Positions 44,479 through 52,504 are shown, counted from the stretch's first letter. The stretch is DNA of 64,000 nucleotides from Pedobacter sp. BMA (GCF_001027745.1 NZ_LECU01000006.1:248001-312000); one strand, 5' to 3'. Notes: generated by a model not told the origin, from the sequence alone. Translations and numbers: made by a program.

Positions 44479-45399
44479 ATGAATATTACCAAACTCGTTT
44501 TTCTCTTCCTTTTATTGATGTCAAATGGAAAAGTTTATTCACAAGACTATACATCAGGTTTTGATTCCAACTCTCAGGTTTTTGAGCGTTTAGAATTTAG
44601 TAAAAATGATATTGCCTGGTCTGGAATGGGCAATAAGTTATTGCCCTATCGGATAATTGCCTTGGGAGAACCAACTCATGGTAGTGCTGAATTTGCCACG
44701 CTTCGGCTGTCATTAACCAGGCAGCTCATCTTGTCAAAGGCCTTAACTAAAATTGGTCTGGAAATCGGATTCAATAATTCGGATGCGTTAAACGAGTACG
44801 TAAATGGTCAAAGAAGCGATATAAAGGAGATTCTTAAAACGCTTAATTTCTGGCCGTCGAGATCTGTTGAATTTATTGATTTCCTCAATTGGATAAAGGA
44901 ATATAACTATACGAAGAAACCAGCTGAAAAAATCCGCTTATTTGGCTTTGATTGTACCACAAGAGGAAACACCAATTCAAAAATTCTCTCTTCTATTCAT
45001 TCATTAGGCGATAAGTATCTTGCCGACTCTCTAATAAAAGAAATTGATAGTTTTTTAGTTAGCAGAAAGCCCATTAAGCTAATATACCAAAGCTTGAATT
45101 CCCTGGAAAATTTAGTTAGAAAGCATTACAACACGACTAAAAGTTCAGATGTAGATAGTTTGGAATTTGGGATTAAGTCTGTAGCTTATTTAAAACAGAT
45201 TATCACTTCTCGAGCCATTCCTCCTGAAAAAGTTTCTTACAGGGAATTCTATCGTGATAGTTGCATGGCCGAAAATATTCAAACAGCGATTGCAGGTAAT
45301 GAGAGGGTATTGATATTTACACATACCGAAGTACTGCTGTCGTGGCTCAAAATAGTCCATTGCTGCGGTGCGGATACTTCAGTTGTTACATCCAGCTGA
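44479..45399 (+). pseudogene. Erythromycin-esterase-like protein, C-terminally truncated and fused to foreign sequence
   Basis: The first 282 or so of 306 residues are a normal family member: signal peptide ending VYSQ, IALGEPTHGSAEFATLR (active-site Glu and His), IGLEIGFNNSDALNEYV, FLNWIKEYN and LFGFDCTTRG, up to ERVLIFTHT. At about 45326 the sequence joins the decayed copy of the lipoprotein/hydrolase genes (antisense), and the frame adds EVLLSWLKIVHCCGADTSVV by chance before stopping. Full members have about 400 residues, so roughly a quarter is lost, including the late conserved histidine region. Probably inactive. Confidence 0.75.
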
Positions 45400-45485
45400 T
45401 TGCTTTTGGTGCTAGTCGAAGTTTCCGTGTGTAGCATGCTGCAGGCGGCGCATAGCGCCAGCCCGAGCAATACTAACTTTCTCAT
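45326..45485 (-). pseudogene. Truncated copy of the u-spanin-like lipoprotein gene
   Basis: The ATG at 45485 begins MRKLVLLGLALCAACSML, identical to the intact protein at 50256, and the match continues through NQLDVT and QQWTILSHDSSTS. It stops at the junction with the esterase-like gene; the C-terminal TM part is absent. Confidence 0.85.
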
Positions 45486-45695
45486 AACCCGCCTCCCTTC
45501 AGCCAATCGGCAAAATATTTAATGGTACGGATGTGGCGGTATTTGCTGTATACACCATCGCCTTCGTGGCTGCCTGCCGTATTGGTGTTGCCTTCAATGG
45601 TAATGATCTACGAGCCACGCTGCCTTTTTACAATACCGCAGTGGCCATCCGTTTCAGGCTGGCAAAATAACTCCAAAAATATCAGCAGGCTGAGA
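45482..45695 (-). pseudogene. Truncated copy of the CHAP-like hydrolase gene
   Basis: Corresponds to the last 71 or so codons of the intact gene at 50253-50813. One base is deleted near the catalytic histidine, and an amber codon replaces Trp in GSWIITIEG; the end (GDGVYSKYRHIRTIKYFADW) is nearly unchanged. The four-base ATGA overlap with the lipoprotein gene is also preserved. Confidence 0.85.
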
Positions 45696-45700
45696 TAAAC

Positions 45701-45718
45701 TGCTCGATTTTCCGAGCA
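45701..45718 (-). terminator. Weak hairpin after the cysteine-rich peptide gene
   Basis: TGCTCG / CGAGCA with a six-base loop just behind the stop of the 68-residue peptide; only a short T stretch follows. Confidence 0.4.
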
Positions 45719-45730
45719 ATTTATGTTTTG

Positions 45731-45937
45731 TTAATAAGGTTGTTCCACAACTGTACATAGTTGGGTACAATAACCAATTACGCTTCCATTTTGGTCTGTC
45801 CAATTTTGGTTGTATTGATTGTGAATATTCTGATCAAAGCAACGACTTTGACACTCGCCATCAATAGTAGTGCCTCCCATAACATTTTTTATTTCTGACC
45901 TAGTCAGACGTTTGATTTCTTGTGTTTTAATTTTCAT
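45731..45937 (-). CDS. Double-glycine-leader cysteine-rich peptide 1
   Basis: 68 residues. Residues 1-22 form a leader ending LTRSEIKNVMGG, the double-glycine type that C39 peptidases cut and that is common in Bacteroidota natural-product precursors. The 46-residue core has exactly four cysteines in the arrangement C29-X3-C33 ... C57-X3-C61. Two facing CX3C motifs are the signature of alpha-hairpinin folds, with C1-C4 and C2-C3 disulfides (inference by pattern only). It is 28 bases behind the secreted thioredoxin-like gene and on the same strand as the VKOR-type oxidase. Likely an exported disulfide-bonded peptide, perhaps a bacteriocin. Confidence 0.75.
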   Translation of the reverse strand: MKIKTQEIKRLTRSEIKNVMGGTTIDGECQSRCFDQNIHNQYNQNWTDQNGSVIGYCTQLCTVVEQPY

Positions 45938-45965
45938 CTAGATTAAATAATTGGATTTTAGGTGT

Positions 45966-47246
45966 TTATAATTGGGTCTTCATTGCTGCTAATTCTTTCT
46001 CATATTGTGGATTTGAACCCCCACTCAACTTTATAGCCTCCTCCATATTTTTTATTGCTTCTTCCTTGTTACCTACCTTAAATAAAAGATTACTATACGT
46101 ATTTATGAACCAGGGTTTTGGAGAACTTTCAGCAGCAAGAACTTTTCCAGACCACTCCAGTGCTATTGGAAAGTACAACGGTTCTTCACAAAACAATAAT
46201 ATTGTTCTTCCATAGCTATCAAGTTTGCTTACTTCCAGGTCTTTTCCAGCTATTTTCAGGTACTCATTTACTGCATTTGTGTAGCCTCTCCAATTTCTTT
46301 CCCACTGGTAGTACATTATTTTAGAGTCATTTAAAATCTCTGTGGCATACTCCGGGTATTTTCTTTTTAAATTGGCGTCAATGCTTTCCCAATCTATATT
46401 TTTGTTATTCTGCCCCTGATATTCATAGAAACCAATTCCAAATATTTTCTTTACACCATTTTTCTTTAACAATGGAAATACTTCCTCTTCAAATACAATA
46501 GTCTTAACCAAAGCTTTTGCCGTTCCCTCACCCATTACGGAGTCAACGGCAATACTATTATTGGTAAGTATTGGATAACCTACATCAGTTGTTTTAGCCG
46601 TTGATCTGGTAATGAGCTTAATATTCTTTGCTGTTAACAGGTTTTTTTGTTTCGATAAATAAAGATTAGAATAGTTCATCCACTGTTCATAATCTCTATT
46701 CATTTGTGCTGAGCTAATTAGCGACAGAAGAAAGGTGGTATCCCGACGGCCTGTTTCAAATAAATGCTTTAAAGTTGAGTATTGTGTTGCAGGCTTCAGT
46801 GCTTGTTCTGCACTAGCGATGAACTCTTTGGTATTAAAATTTGCTGCGATTGAATGGACCATCTCTCCATTAGTATTAAAAAACAAATAAGTTGGATAGC
46901 TATTGATTTTATATCGTTTTCTTAAATATTCTACATCGTTATACCATCCCTGAATATATGAATCATCTTTTTTTGTCTTATCGAATTGTACGGCAACATT
47001 TATAAAATTTTTATTAAAAAAATCCCCAGCTTCTTTTTTTGTAAAAACGTTTACAGCCATCTCCTTACATGGGATACACCATGTTGTATAGGCGTCAAGG
47101 AAAATAATTTTATTTTCTTTTTTTGATTTTTCGATAATAGCTTTCCAGCCTGGCAATTTTTCGAAATTAATTCCTGAGCTTTGGGCAACGACGGCCTGAA
47201 TATTTATGATGGAAAAAAATAGAATCGTGATTATTGAATATTTCAT
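45966..47246 (-). CDS. Secreted thioredoxin-like protein
   Basis: 426 residues with a signal peptide (1-22, ending VVAQ). The thioredoxin domain covers about residues 28-150: IIFLDAYTTWCIPCKEMAVNVF with the redox pair Cys57/Cys60, and the cis-Pro region INSYPTYLFFN. The remaining 270 residues are helical and end with tetratricopeptide-like units (WFINTYSNLLFKVGNKEEAIKNMEEAIKLSGG). Proteins of this layout handle disulfides in the periplasm. Its position between two cysteine-rich precursor genes suggests it reduces or isomerises their disulfides. Confidence 0.88.
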   Translation of the reverse strand: MKYSIITILFFSIINIQAVVAQSSGINFEKLPGWKAIIEKSKKENKIIFLDAYTTWCIPCKEMAVNVFTKKEAGDFFNKNFINVAVQFDKTKKDDSYIQGWYNDVEYLRKRYKINSYPTYLFFNTNGEMVHSIAANFNTKEFIASAEQALKPATQYSTLKHLFETGRRDTTFLLSLISSAQMNRDYEQWMNYSNLYLSKQKNLLTAKNIKLITRSTAKTTDVGYPILTNNSIAVDSVMGEGTAKALVKTIVFEEEVFPLLKKNGVKKIFGIGFYEYQGQNNKNIDWESIDANLKRKYPEYATEILNDSKIMYYQWERNWRGYTNAVNEYLKIAGKDLEVSKLDSYGRTILLFCEEPLYFPIALEWSGKVLAAESSPKPWFINTYSNLLFKVGNKEEAIKNMEEAIKLSGGSNPQYEKELAAMKTQL

Positions 47247-47348
47247 GCTTCAATTTAATTTTATAAATCAAGAAATATCTATGACTTTGAAACCATAGAT
47301 GCATTATTTTACGTTTTCAAAAAATACAGTAATTTTTTTTTGAAACCG

Positions 47349-47441
47349 TTAGCAAGCCAGGAAGTAAATGCCAGGCCTCCATAAGTTATAACAGTCCACA
47401 CCGCACATGTCGCCATCTTTGTTCCGAGCGAAATCGGTCAC
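47349..47441 (-). pseudogene. Possible third cysteine-rich core peptide, leader missing
   Basis: From a GTG at 47441 a 30-codon frame reads VTDFARNKDGDMCGVDCYN then LWRPGIYFLAC and stop. It has three cysteines and ends in Cys like peptide 2. No leader precedes it: the frame upstream hits a TAA 16 codons before the GTG. It may be the relic of another precursor. Confidence 0.3.
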
Positions 47442-47570
47442 ATTAATCAAGAGATAATTGAATACCCTGCACGCTTCTGCAATTTATAAAATTCTATAAG
47501 AAGTTTGGAAAAGACTCTTATTGAATTATATACTGGTGGAATCAATCTATGAAACCACCAGTAATCTAGT

Positions 47571-47762
47571 CTAGCATTCCACCAGGCTACCTTGAGAGCA
47601 AGTAGGATTTGAGCCTGTAACACAGTCACTACAAACAATTTCTTTACCTCCTGAACCTGTTGAATATCCGTTCGGGCAACATTTATAGCTTTTAGGCTTT
47701 TCAACTACGCCACCCATAATTGCTTTCATTTCAGTTCTGTTTAATAAATTAAGTTTTTTCAT
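47571..47762 (-). CDS. Double-glycine-leader cysteine-rich peptide 2
   Basis: 63 residues from ATG 47762 (MKKLNLLNRTEMKAIMGG); an ATG 54 bases upstream would add an atypical extension. The leader (1-18) ends in GG and resembles that of peptide 1 (LxRxExKxxMGG). The 45-residue core has six cysteines at 28, 29, 44, 47, 55 and 63, with Cys as the last residue, and is rich in Gly, Ser and Thr. An even cysteine number suggests three disulfides. The next gene upstream is the VKOR/DsbA-type oxidase, 141 bases away. Confidence 0.75.
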   Translation of the reverse strand: MKKLNLLNRTEMKAIMGGVVEKPKSYKCCPNGYSTGSGGKEIVCSDCVTGSNPTCSQGSLVEC

Positions 47763-47903
47763 TTTTTTAAGTTTTGAAGTAAATAAAGGTTTTATCATTC
47801 TTTCACGCAAGAACAACTTAAGCGATGGCAGTTAAGCCGCCATTCATTTTAGGGCGTTTGTTTGCAACCAAAAGCCCAATTTTCCGGAAATTCTTTAGCT
47901 TTC

Positions 47904-49481
47904 CTAAAACATCAAGTTTTTTAAATCATCAATCTTATAAGGAATAGGGATTTTGTATCCATTAATAAAAACAGTTGGTGTATAGGTAATATCTGCCATC
48001 TTACACCAATCCCTTTGCATTTTTGCAAGGGATAAACTTTCATCTGTTGCAACAGCAGGATAGTGTTCCTTTAAAAGTTTGAAGTTTTTTATACGGCCAG
48101 AATACCAATCTTCCAAGGCATTTTGGGCTACCATTTCCGTGCTTACATTTAGTGAAAGAATATGATTAGCTACTTGAGCCCCGGGATCTGACAGGTCATC
48201 AGCAACATGAAATAGCATCTTTATTTTAATACTTTCGTCTTCTGATGACCAGGTTTTCGCAATTCCATGTGTTTGAAGACATGGTGAACAAAAAGGATCA
48301 CTTACAATTGTAATAACATTTTCTCCATTCTCATTTCCAAAAATTATAGGCTTTACATCATCTGGCACTGCATATCTTGGCTGATTGTAAAGAGCCTGAG
48401 TAAATAAATTGGCATTATACTTAAAGCCATTGAGCTGAAACTTTAATCCTCCAACTTCAACCTTATATTTCAGGAGTGGCTTTAATAAACCCCATATCAC
48501 AATAGGAGTAAGTAGGCATAAAAATATATTGAAAAGGATTTTGAAATCAATAATTGTAGTTGCTGAGAACAGGCCCAAAGTGAATGCAGAAATAAATTCA
48601 ATCCACAAAATAAGTTGAACTGTACAACATAAAATACACCACTTATTATTTTTATACTGATATACAATTGAATATATACTATATGGCAAGCTAAATAGAT
48701 TTACCCAAACAAGAACATACACTGCATTGTATTCCAAAAGTAAGGCAAGCAAGGTGCCTGCAAAATAAAAAAAACCAATTTCGCTCCAACTAAGCCAAGA
48801 AGTAACATTTGCTGCCTCTGATCTCAGTAATTTAGAGCAGTCACTTTTTCCCATTTTACAGATGTTTTGAACTGTAATGTTTTCTATACCATAACTCTGT
48901 GATAACAGCATAATTGTTGTTATCACACCAATAAGCTTTATGAAAATCATACCTGGAAATGATAAGTAAATAGTCTTTGCCTGAAAACCCGCAAATATTA
49001 TCCAACCAAGTATTAAAAAAAACAATGGTATAGTAAGCTGATTGAGGATATACTTCAGTTTATTGTCCATATAGTTTTGTTCTCCGCTGCTAAAGTCTTT
49101 TTTTGCATGTAGGGCTATGCCATCCCAAATTTTTAAAAAGTCTTCTTCAGGAACACTGATATTTCCGATAAATTCATCTTTATAATTAACTTTACCGTTC
49201 TCGATTTTTTGAACCAAAACAAACTTCCTTTCCACATCTTTTATACTGGCTAAGAATGGAAAATTTAGTTCACTGGAATCATATTCAGATTTTTCTATTC
49301 TATAGGCTTCATTATTAACTTTAAGTTGTCTTAGACAGTCACTGATAGATAACAAACTCGGGTAGTTGGGATGATCTTTTAAAATTGATCTAACAGTGTC
49401 TTTATTGAACTTCACCTTTAAACTTCTTAAAAGTTCAAAAGATATATACTCTGAATTTAGATTTGGACTTCTGGAATTCAT
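47904..49481 (-). CDS. C39-like / VKOR / DsbA-type fusion, disulfide-forming membrane protein
   Basis: 525 residues in three parts. (1) Residues 1-130 look like a C39 bacteriocin-peptidase domain (DHPNYPSLLSISDCLRQL, FPFLASI, FVLVQKIENGKV), but the catalytic Cys and His positions are not recognisable, so it is probably a binding version. (2) Residues 145-335 form a vitamin K epoxide reductase domain with several TM helices, Cys208/Cys215 on a loop and the quinone-side pair WC282-ILC285. (3) Residues 345-525 form a DsbA-like thioredoxin domain with FC398-SPC401 and the cis-Pro segment TYTPTVFING. Together this can oxidise thiols and pass electrons to quinone. Neighbouring cysteine-rich double-glycine peptides are the likely substrates, with the N-terminal domain possibly recognising the leader. 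Confidence 0.9.
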   Translation of the reverse strand: MNSRSPNLNSEYISFELLRSLKVKFNKDTVRSILKDHPNYPSLLSISDCLRQLKVNNEAYRIEKSEYDSSELNFPFLASIKDVERKFVLVQKIENGKVNYKDEFIGNISVPEEDFLKIWDGIALHAKKDFSSGEQNYMDNKLKYILNQLTIPLFFLILGWIIFAGFQAKTIYLSFPGMIFIKLIGVITTIMLLSQSYGIENITVQNICKMGKSDCSKLLRSEAANVTSWLSWSEIGFFYFAGTLLALLLEYNAVYVLVWVNLFSLPYSIYSIVYQYKNNKWCILCCTVQLILWIEFISAFTLGLFSATTIIDFKILFNIFLCLLTPIVIWGLLKPLLKYKVEVGGLKFQLNGFKYNANLFTQALYNQPRYAVPDDVKPIIFGNENGENVITIVSDPFCSPCLQTHGIAKTWSSEDESIKIKMLFHVADDLSDPGAQVANHILSLNVSTEMVAQNALEDWYSGRIKNFKLLKEHYPAVATDESLSLAKMQRDWCKMADITYTPTVFINGYKIPIPYKIDDLKNLMF

Positions 49482-49809
49482 ATACTAATCATTTTATATC
49501 TATAGTTTCGTAAAATAAAGCCTTTTAGTAGTTGATGAAAAATCCCCAATGATTTGCGTTTATTGGGTTTAACTAAGCGTTTTAAGCGTCCCATTTAAAT
49601 CTGATCAAATTCAAAAACGTTTCTAAATGCTTAAATATGTTACCTCATTCAAATTCCTAACTAATCGATTTAGCAGAATCATAGGGATATTTATTTTTAC
49701 GAATTTTCTGACAATTTATCTATTATCCAAGCGCCTAATACGACAATTACACCAAAGCACCTTTTTCCAGGACACATCGTTCATTTCGGCTGACAAAATC
49801 AAACATAAT
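49482..49809. other. AT-rich intergenic region upstream of the VKOR-type gene
   Basis: 328 bases between the lipoprotein stop and the oxidase start. A 73-codon plus-strand ORF beginning at 49627 is not convincing, and no consensus -7 box was found for the oxidase operon. Otherwise empty. Confidence 0.5.
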
Positions 49810-50256
49810 TTACCTCAACCACCTTATCCCAAACCACCCTATCAATAATCCCATCACCACAATCACCCACCACCACCAGGCCAGCACTGTTATCTTGTTG
49901 CTGTTCTTCGCTACATTTTTTTCACTGTGACGCTCCTGTATCTTAACTTTTGTGCTGTTATTAGTTGACCCGGTATTAAGCGTTTCGGTATTTCTTTTCT
50001 CTTTTTTCCAAAGTTCCATCATCTCCACTTCACCCGTAAAACCGCTATCCGCAGAATACTTTACCACTCCTTTCGGCCATATACGCCATTGAAGTTCCGA
50101 GGTACTGCTGTCGTGGCTCAAAATAGTCCATTGCTGCGCTGCGGTTACTTCGCTTGTTACATCCAGCTGATTGCTTTTGGTGTTGGTCGAAGTTTCCTTA
50201 CGCAGCATGCTGCAGGCGGCGCATAGCGCCAGCCCGAGCAATACTAACTTCCTCAT
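49810..50256 (-). CDS. Small lipoprotein with C-terminal TM segment (u-spanin layout)
   Basis: 148 residues from ATG 50256, which shares ATGA with the stop of the hydrolase gene. The N-terminus (MRKLVLLGLALCAAC) is a lipoprotein signal with Cys15, the -3 residue being unusual (Cys). The middle is polar and probably periplasmic. The C-terminus has one TM helix (ITVLAWWWWVIVVMGLLIGW) and a short basic tail. A lipid anchor in the outer membrane plus an inner-membrane helix is exactly the arrangement of phage unimolecular spanins (as in T1 gp11), which fuse the two membranes in the last lysis step. Gene order after a holin-like and a wall-hydrolase gene supports this. Confidence 0.65.
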   Translation of the reverse strand: MRKLVLLGLALCAACSMLRKETSTNTKSNQLDVTSEVTAAQQWTILSHDSSTSELQWRIWPKGVVKYSADSGFTGEVEMMELWKKEKRNTETLNTGSTNNSTKVKIQERHSEKNVAKNSNKITVLAWWWWVIVVMGLLIGWFGIRWLR

Positions 50257-50813
50257 AACCCGCCTCCCTTCAGCCAATCGGCAAAATATTTAATGGTGCG
50301 GATGTGGCGGTATTTGCTGTATACCCCGTCGCCTTCGCGGCTACCTGCCGCATTGGTGTTGCCTTCAATGGTAATGATCCACGAGCCACGCTGCGCTTTC
50401 ACAATACCACAATGGGCAATGCGTTTCAGGCTGACAAAGTAAATCCCAAAAACATCAGCGGGCTGCGGTACGGATACACGTTTGCTCACAGGAAACAAGC
50501 CCGGGCTCCAGGCCGTGCGTGGTGTTTCGTAGCCGGCTTTTCCGTACACCCAGCTCACAAATGAAGCGCACCAGGGATCGCCTTTGTTATTGCCGGTGTA
50601 GCGTAGGTAGCTTTCTACGTCTACGCCATCATTGTTGCCCGTGGCTTCACGGATGCCGAGCTGACTTTCTGCGATCTTCAGGATGGCTTCACGTTTGCTT
50701 TGAGATGAATACCAGGCGCTTCGCCGGGTGTTTAGAAAATCGCTGCCACACAGGCCACTGCTCCCAAAAACAGTAGCGCAAAGCAGGCATAGTAAAAACT
50801 TAATTGCTTCCAT
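50253..50813 (-). CDS. CHAP-like cell-wall hydrolase (endolysin-like)
   Basis: 186 residues with a hydrophobic N-terminus that can act as signal peptide or signal-anchor (LLCLLCATVFGSSGLCG). The domain begins ILKIAESQLGIREATGNNDG; catalytic residues of the NlpC/CHAP papain-like group are Cys82 in PWCASFVSWVYGKAG and His134 in RIAHCGIV, followed by the WIITIEGN strand. It would cleave peptide bonds in peptidoglycan. Its start lies 82 bases inside the holin-like gene and its stop overlaps the lipoprotein start, as in compact lysis cassettes. Confidence 0.8.
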   Translation of the reverse strand: MEAIKFLLCLLCATVFGSSGLCGSDFLNTRRSAWYSSQSKREAILKIAESQLGIREATGNNDGVDVESYLRYTGNNKGDPWCASFVSWVYGKAGYETPRTAWSPGLFPVSKRVSVPQPADVFGIYFVSLKRIAHCGIVKAQRGSWIITIEGNTNAAGSREGDGVYSKYRHIRTIKYFADWLKGGGL

Positions 50814-51103
50814 GATGATAAATCTTTAAACTGTAAAACCATAAAATGAATGTTGGGTAAACCCAGCGTGCTCCAGGAGGCGTAAAGCAAAAACCAGCTG
50901 ATGGTGAGCAAGGCCATAAAAGTCAGGATGCTGAACAACAACAGCTGCCATACGGCTGCATCGAGTACTGCTGTAGTGTTGTTGAAAAAGCCAGCAAAGA
51001 GCGGTGCCAGCTGATAAGCTAAAATCAGCAGTAGTATGCCTGTAACCCAATAATAGTGTGTTTTATTGATCCGTAGTAACGGATGCATGATGAGTGTTCT
51101 CAT
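50732..51103 (-). CDS. Three-TM membrane protein, holin-like
   Basis: 123 residues. Three TM helices: about 18-40 (WVTGILLLILAYQLAPLFAG), 51-75 (VWQLLLFSILTFMALLTISW) and 101-122 (YYACFALLFLGAVACVAAIF), with a basic N-terminus. Size and topology fit class I holins, which release or activate endolysins, but no sequence family is recognised. The 3' end overlaps the hydrolase gene by 82 bases in another frame. The start could also be the second Met (51088). Confidence 0.6.
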   Translation of the reverse strand: MRTLIMHPLLRINKTHYYWVTGILLLILAYQLAPLFAGFFNNTTAVLDAAVWQLLLFSILTFMALLTISWFLLYASWSTLGLPNIHFMVLQFKDLSSWKQLSFYYACFALLFLGAVACVAAIF

Positions 51104-51155
51104 AATGTTAATTTTTGAATGAATGAATTAGTGAACGGTTGAATGAGTGAGCGGA

Positions 51156-51794
51156 TCAAATGATCTCGTGCTGGCCCAGGTACCAGCTGTTTGATACCTT
51201 TTTACCATTGGCCGATACATATGCCGCATACACATGCACCGCTTTACCCACATCACTTTCATCCAAGGTCAGAATACCACTACCATCATCCCGTTTGGCT
51301 ACGTCGAACTTCCAGTAAGGCCAATCGATTGTATCGCCCAGCACCACTACAAGCAGTTCATCATCACCGCATTGGAATGCATTTGTTAATACCGGCCAGG
51401 TTAAAGATATCGTATATGCACCCGTCGCCTTTACTTCACATTGAGACGGTGGGCTCAGGTATCCATGGCTCAGCTTCACTTTAGGATAGTCGATACTTAA
51501 TTCCGGCCAGGTGCCGGCAATCGCTTCTTTGCTGTGGTAACTTGTTGCTTTATTTACCGGATGATGGTTGGGTTTAACGTATTGATATCCCACCATGATC
51601 ACCTCTTTTAAAGCGCCTACAAACTGAGCCGCTAACTTCATGCGTTCGCGTTGTTCCAGCTGCTTTGGTGATGGTGGCTGATTGCTTTTGCGCGGTGATG
51701 ATTTCAAATAAAATTTTCCATTGCGGTTGCAACCCACTACGTTGCCAAGCTTACCGCTAAATCCGCCGAGCGGACCTCTTCCCATAATTGCCAT
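51156..51794 (-). CDS. DUF6266 family protein 1
   Basis: 212 residues, no signal peptide. The N-terminal GPLGGFSGKLGNVVGCNRNGKFYLKSSPRKS is the family hallmark, followed by a PSPKQLEQRERMKLAAQFVGALKEVIMVGYQ helix and an asparagine/alanine-rich NKATSYHSKEAIAGTWPE. The C-terminal half is beta-rich and Ig-like (TISLTWPVLTNAFQCGDDELLVVV). The family has no assigned function. Two divergent members stand in tandem, then the lysis-like genes, all on one strand with gaps of about 50-65 bases. Confidence 0.8.
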   Translation of the reverse strand: MAIMGRGPLGGFSGKLGNVVGCNRNGKFYLKSSPRKSNQPPSPKQLEQRERMKLAAQFVGALKEVIMVGYQYVKPNHHPVNKATSYHSKEAIAGTWPELSIDYPKVKLSHGYLSPPSQCEVKATGAYTISLTWPVLTNAFQCGDDELLVVVLGDTIDWPYWKFDVAKRDDGSGILTLDESDVGKAVHVYAAYVSANGKKVSNSWYLGQHEII

Positions 51795-51859
51795 AATATT
51801 TTTCTTTTATGTTTTTCTAAAAAGTGGGGCTCTGAACAAGCCCCACCGGTTAATTCGAG

Positions 51860-52504
51860 TTAGGCCACTACAATTGGCCCGGCATAGGTGCTTTTCGACC
51901 TGCGGATGTTATCGCGATCGATGTAAAACATATACACCTCCACATCCTGACCTGTAAAGTCGGCGGGCAACACATAGTCTGCCGTACCGTCTCCCCTCAG
52001 GGCGAAATCGGATTTGATGGAGAAATAATCCTGTGCCATGTTGTACACCAACAGCACCAGTCTGTCGTCGGTAAACCCATTAAGCTCATTCAGCTGCGGG
52101 TTCCAGCTTACGGTAAGCGTTGCTGCCGCTGTAGAGGTTACCGTTACGCCAATTGGTCTCAACAGCGTTCCTTTACTAATCTGCAGCATACTATGGTCGA
52201 GCGCAAAATCCGGCGATGTTCCGGTAATGGCATTCGCCAGGGCAAACTGTACCCCCATGTTATAGCCCGTTGCTTTGTTGTTGGTTTGGCCTTTATAGCC
52301 CATGTTCAGTACATCTTTTATCGGCGATAAAAAAGCAACCACAAGGGCAAACTTCAATCGTTGCTCTATCTGCTTTTCTGTGGCGGGTTTCGTACTCTTT
52401 TTGTACAAGCCTTTGATGTAATCCAAATCATTCCAGCTACTGCCGATGATACTTCCGGCCTTGCCGGAGAAGCCGCCCAGGGCTCCTTTTCTGATAATTC
52501 CCAT
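51860..52504 (-). CDS. DUF6266 family protein 2
   Basis: 214 residues, no signal peptide. It shares the order of motifs with the neighbouring paralogue: GALGGFSGKAGSIIGSSWN at the N-terminus, PATEKQIEQRLKFALVVAFL, a NNKATGYNMGVQFALANAITG helix and a beta-rich C-terminus (LTVSWNPQLNELNGFTDDRLVLLVYN). Identity between the two is low outside the first 40 residues. It is the first gene of the minus-strand cluster that continues into the holin-, hydrolase- and spanin-like genes. Confidence 0.8.
   Translation of the reverse strand: MGIIRKGALGGFSGKAGSIIGSSWNDLDYIKGLYKKSTKPATEKQIEQRLKFALVVAFLSPIKDVLNMGYKGQTNNKATGYNMGVQFALANAITGTSPDFALDHSMLQISKGTLLRPIGVTVTSTAAATLTVSWNPQLNELNGFTDDRLVLLVYNMAQDYFSIKSDFALRGDGTADYVLPADFTGQDVEVYMFYIDRDNIRRSKSTYAGPIVVA

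Noticed and set aside
49627..49848. 73-codon plus-strand ORF
   Set aside because: It overlaps the end of the lipoprotein gene, is AT-rich and has unlikely composition.
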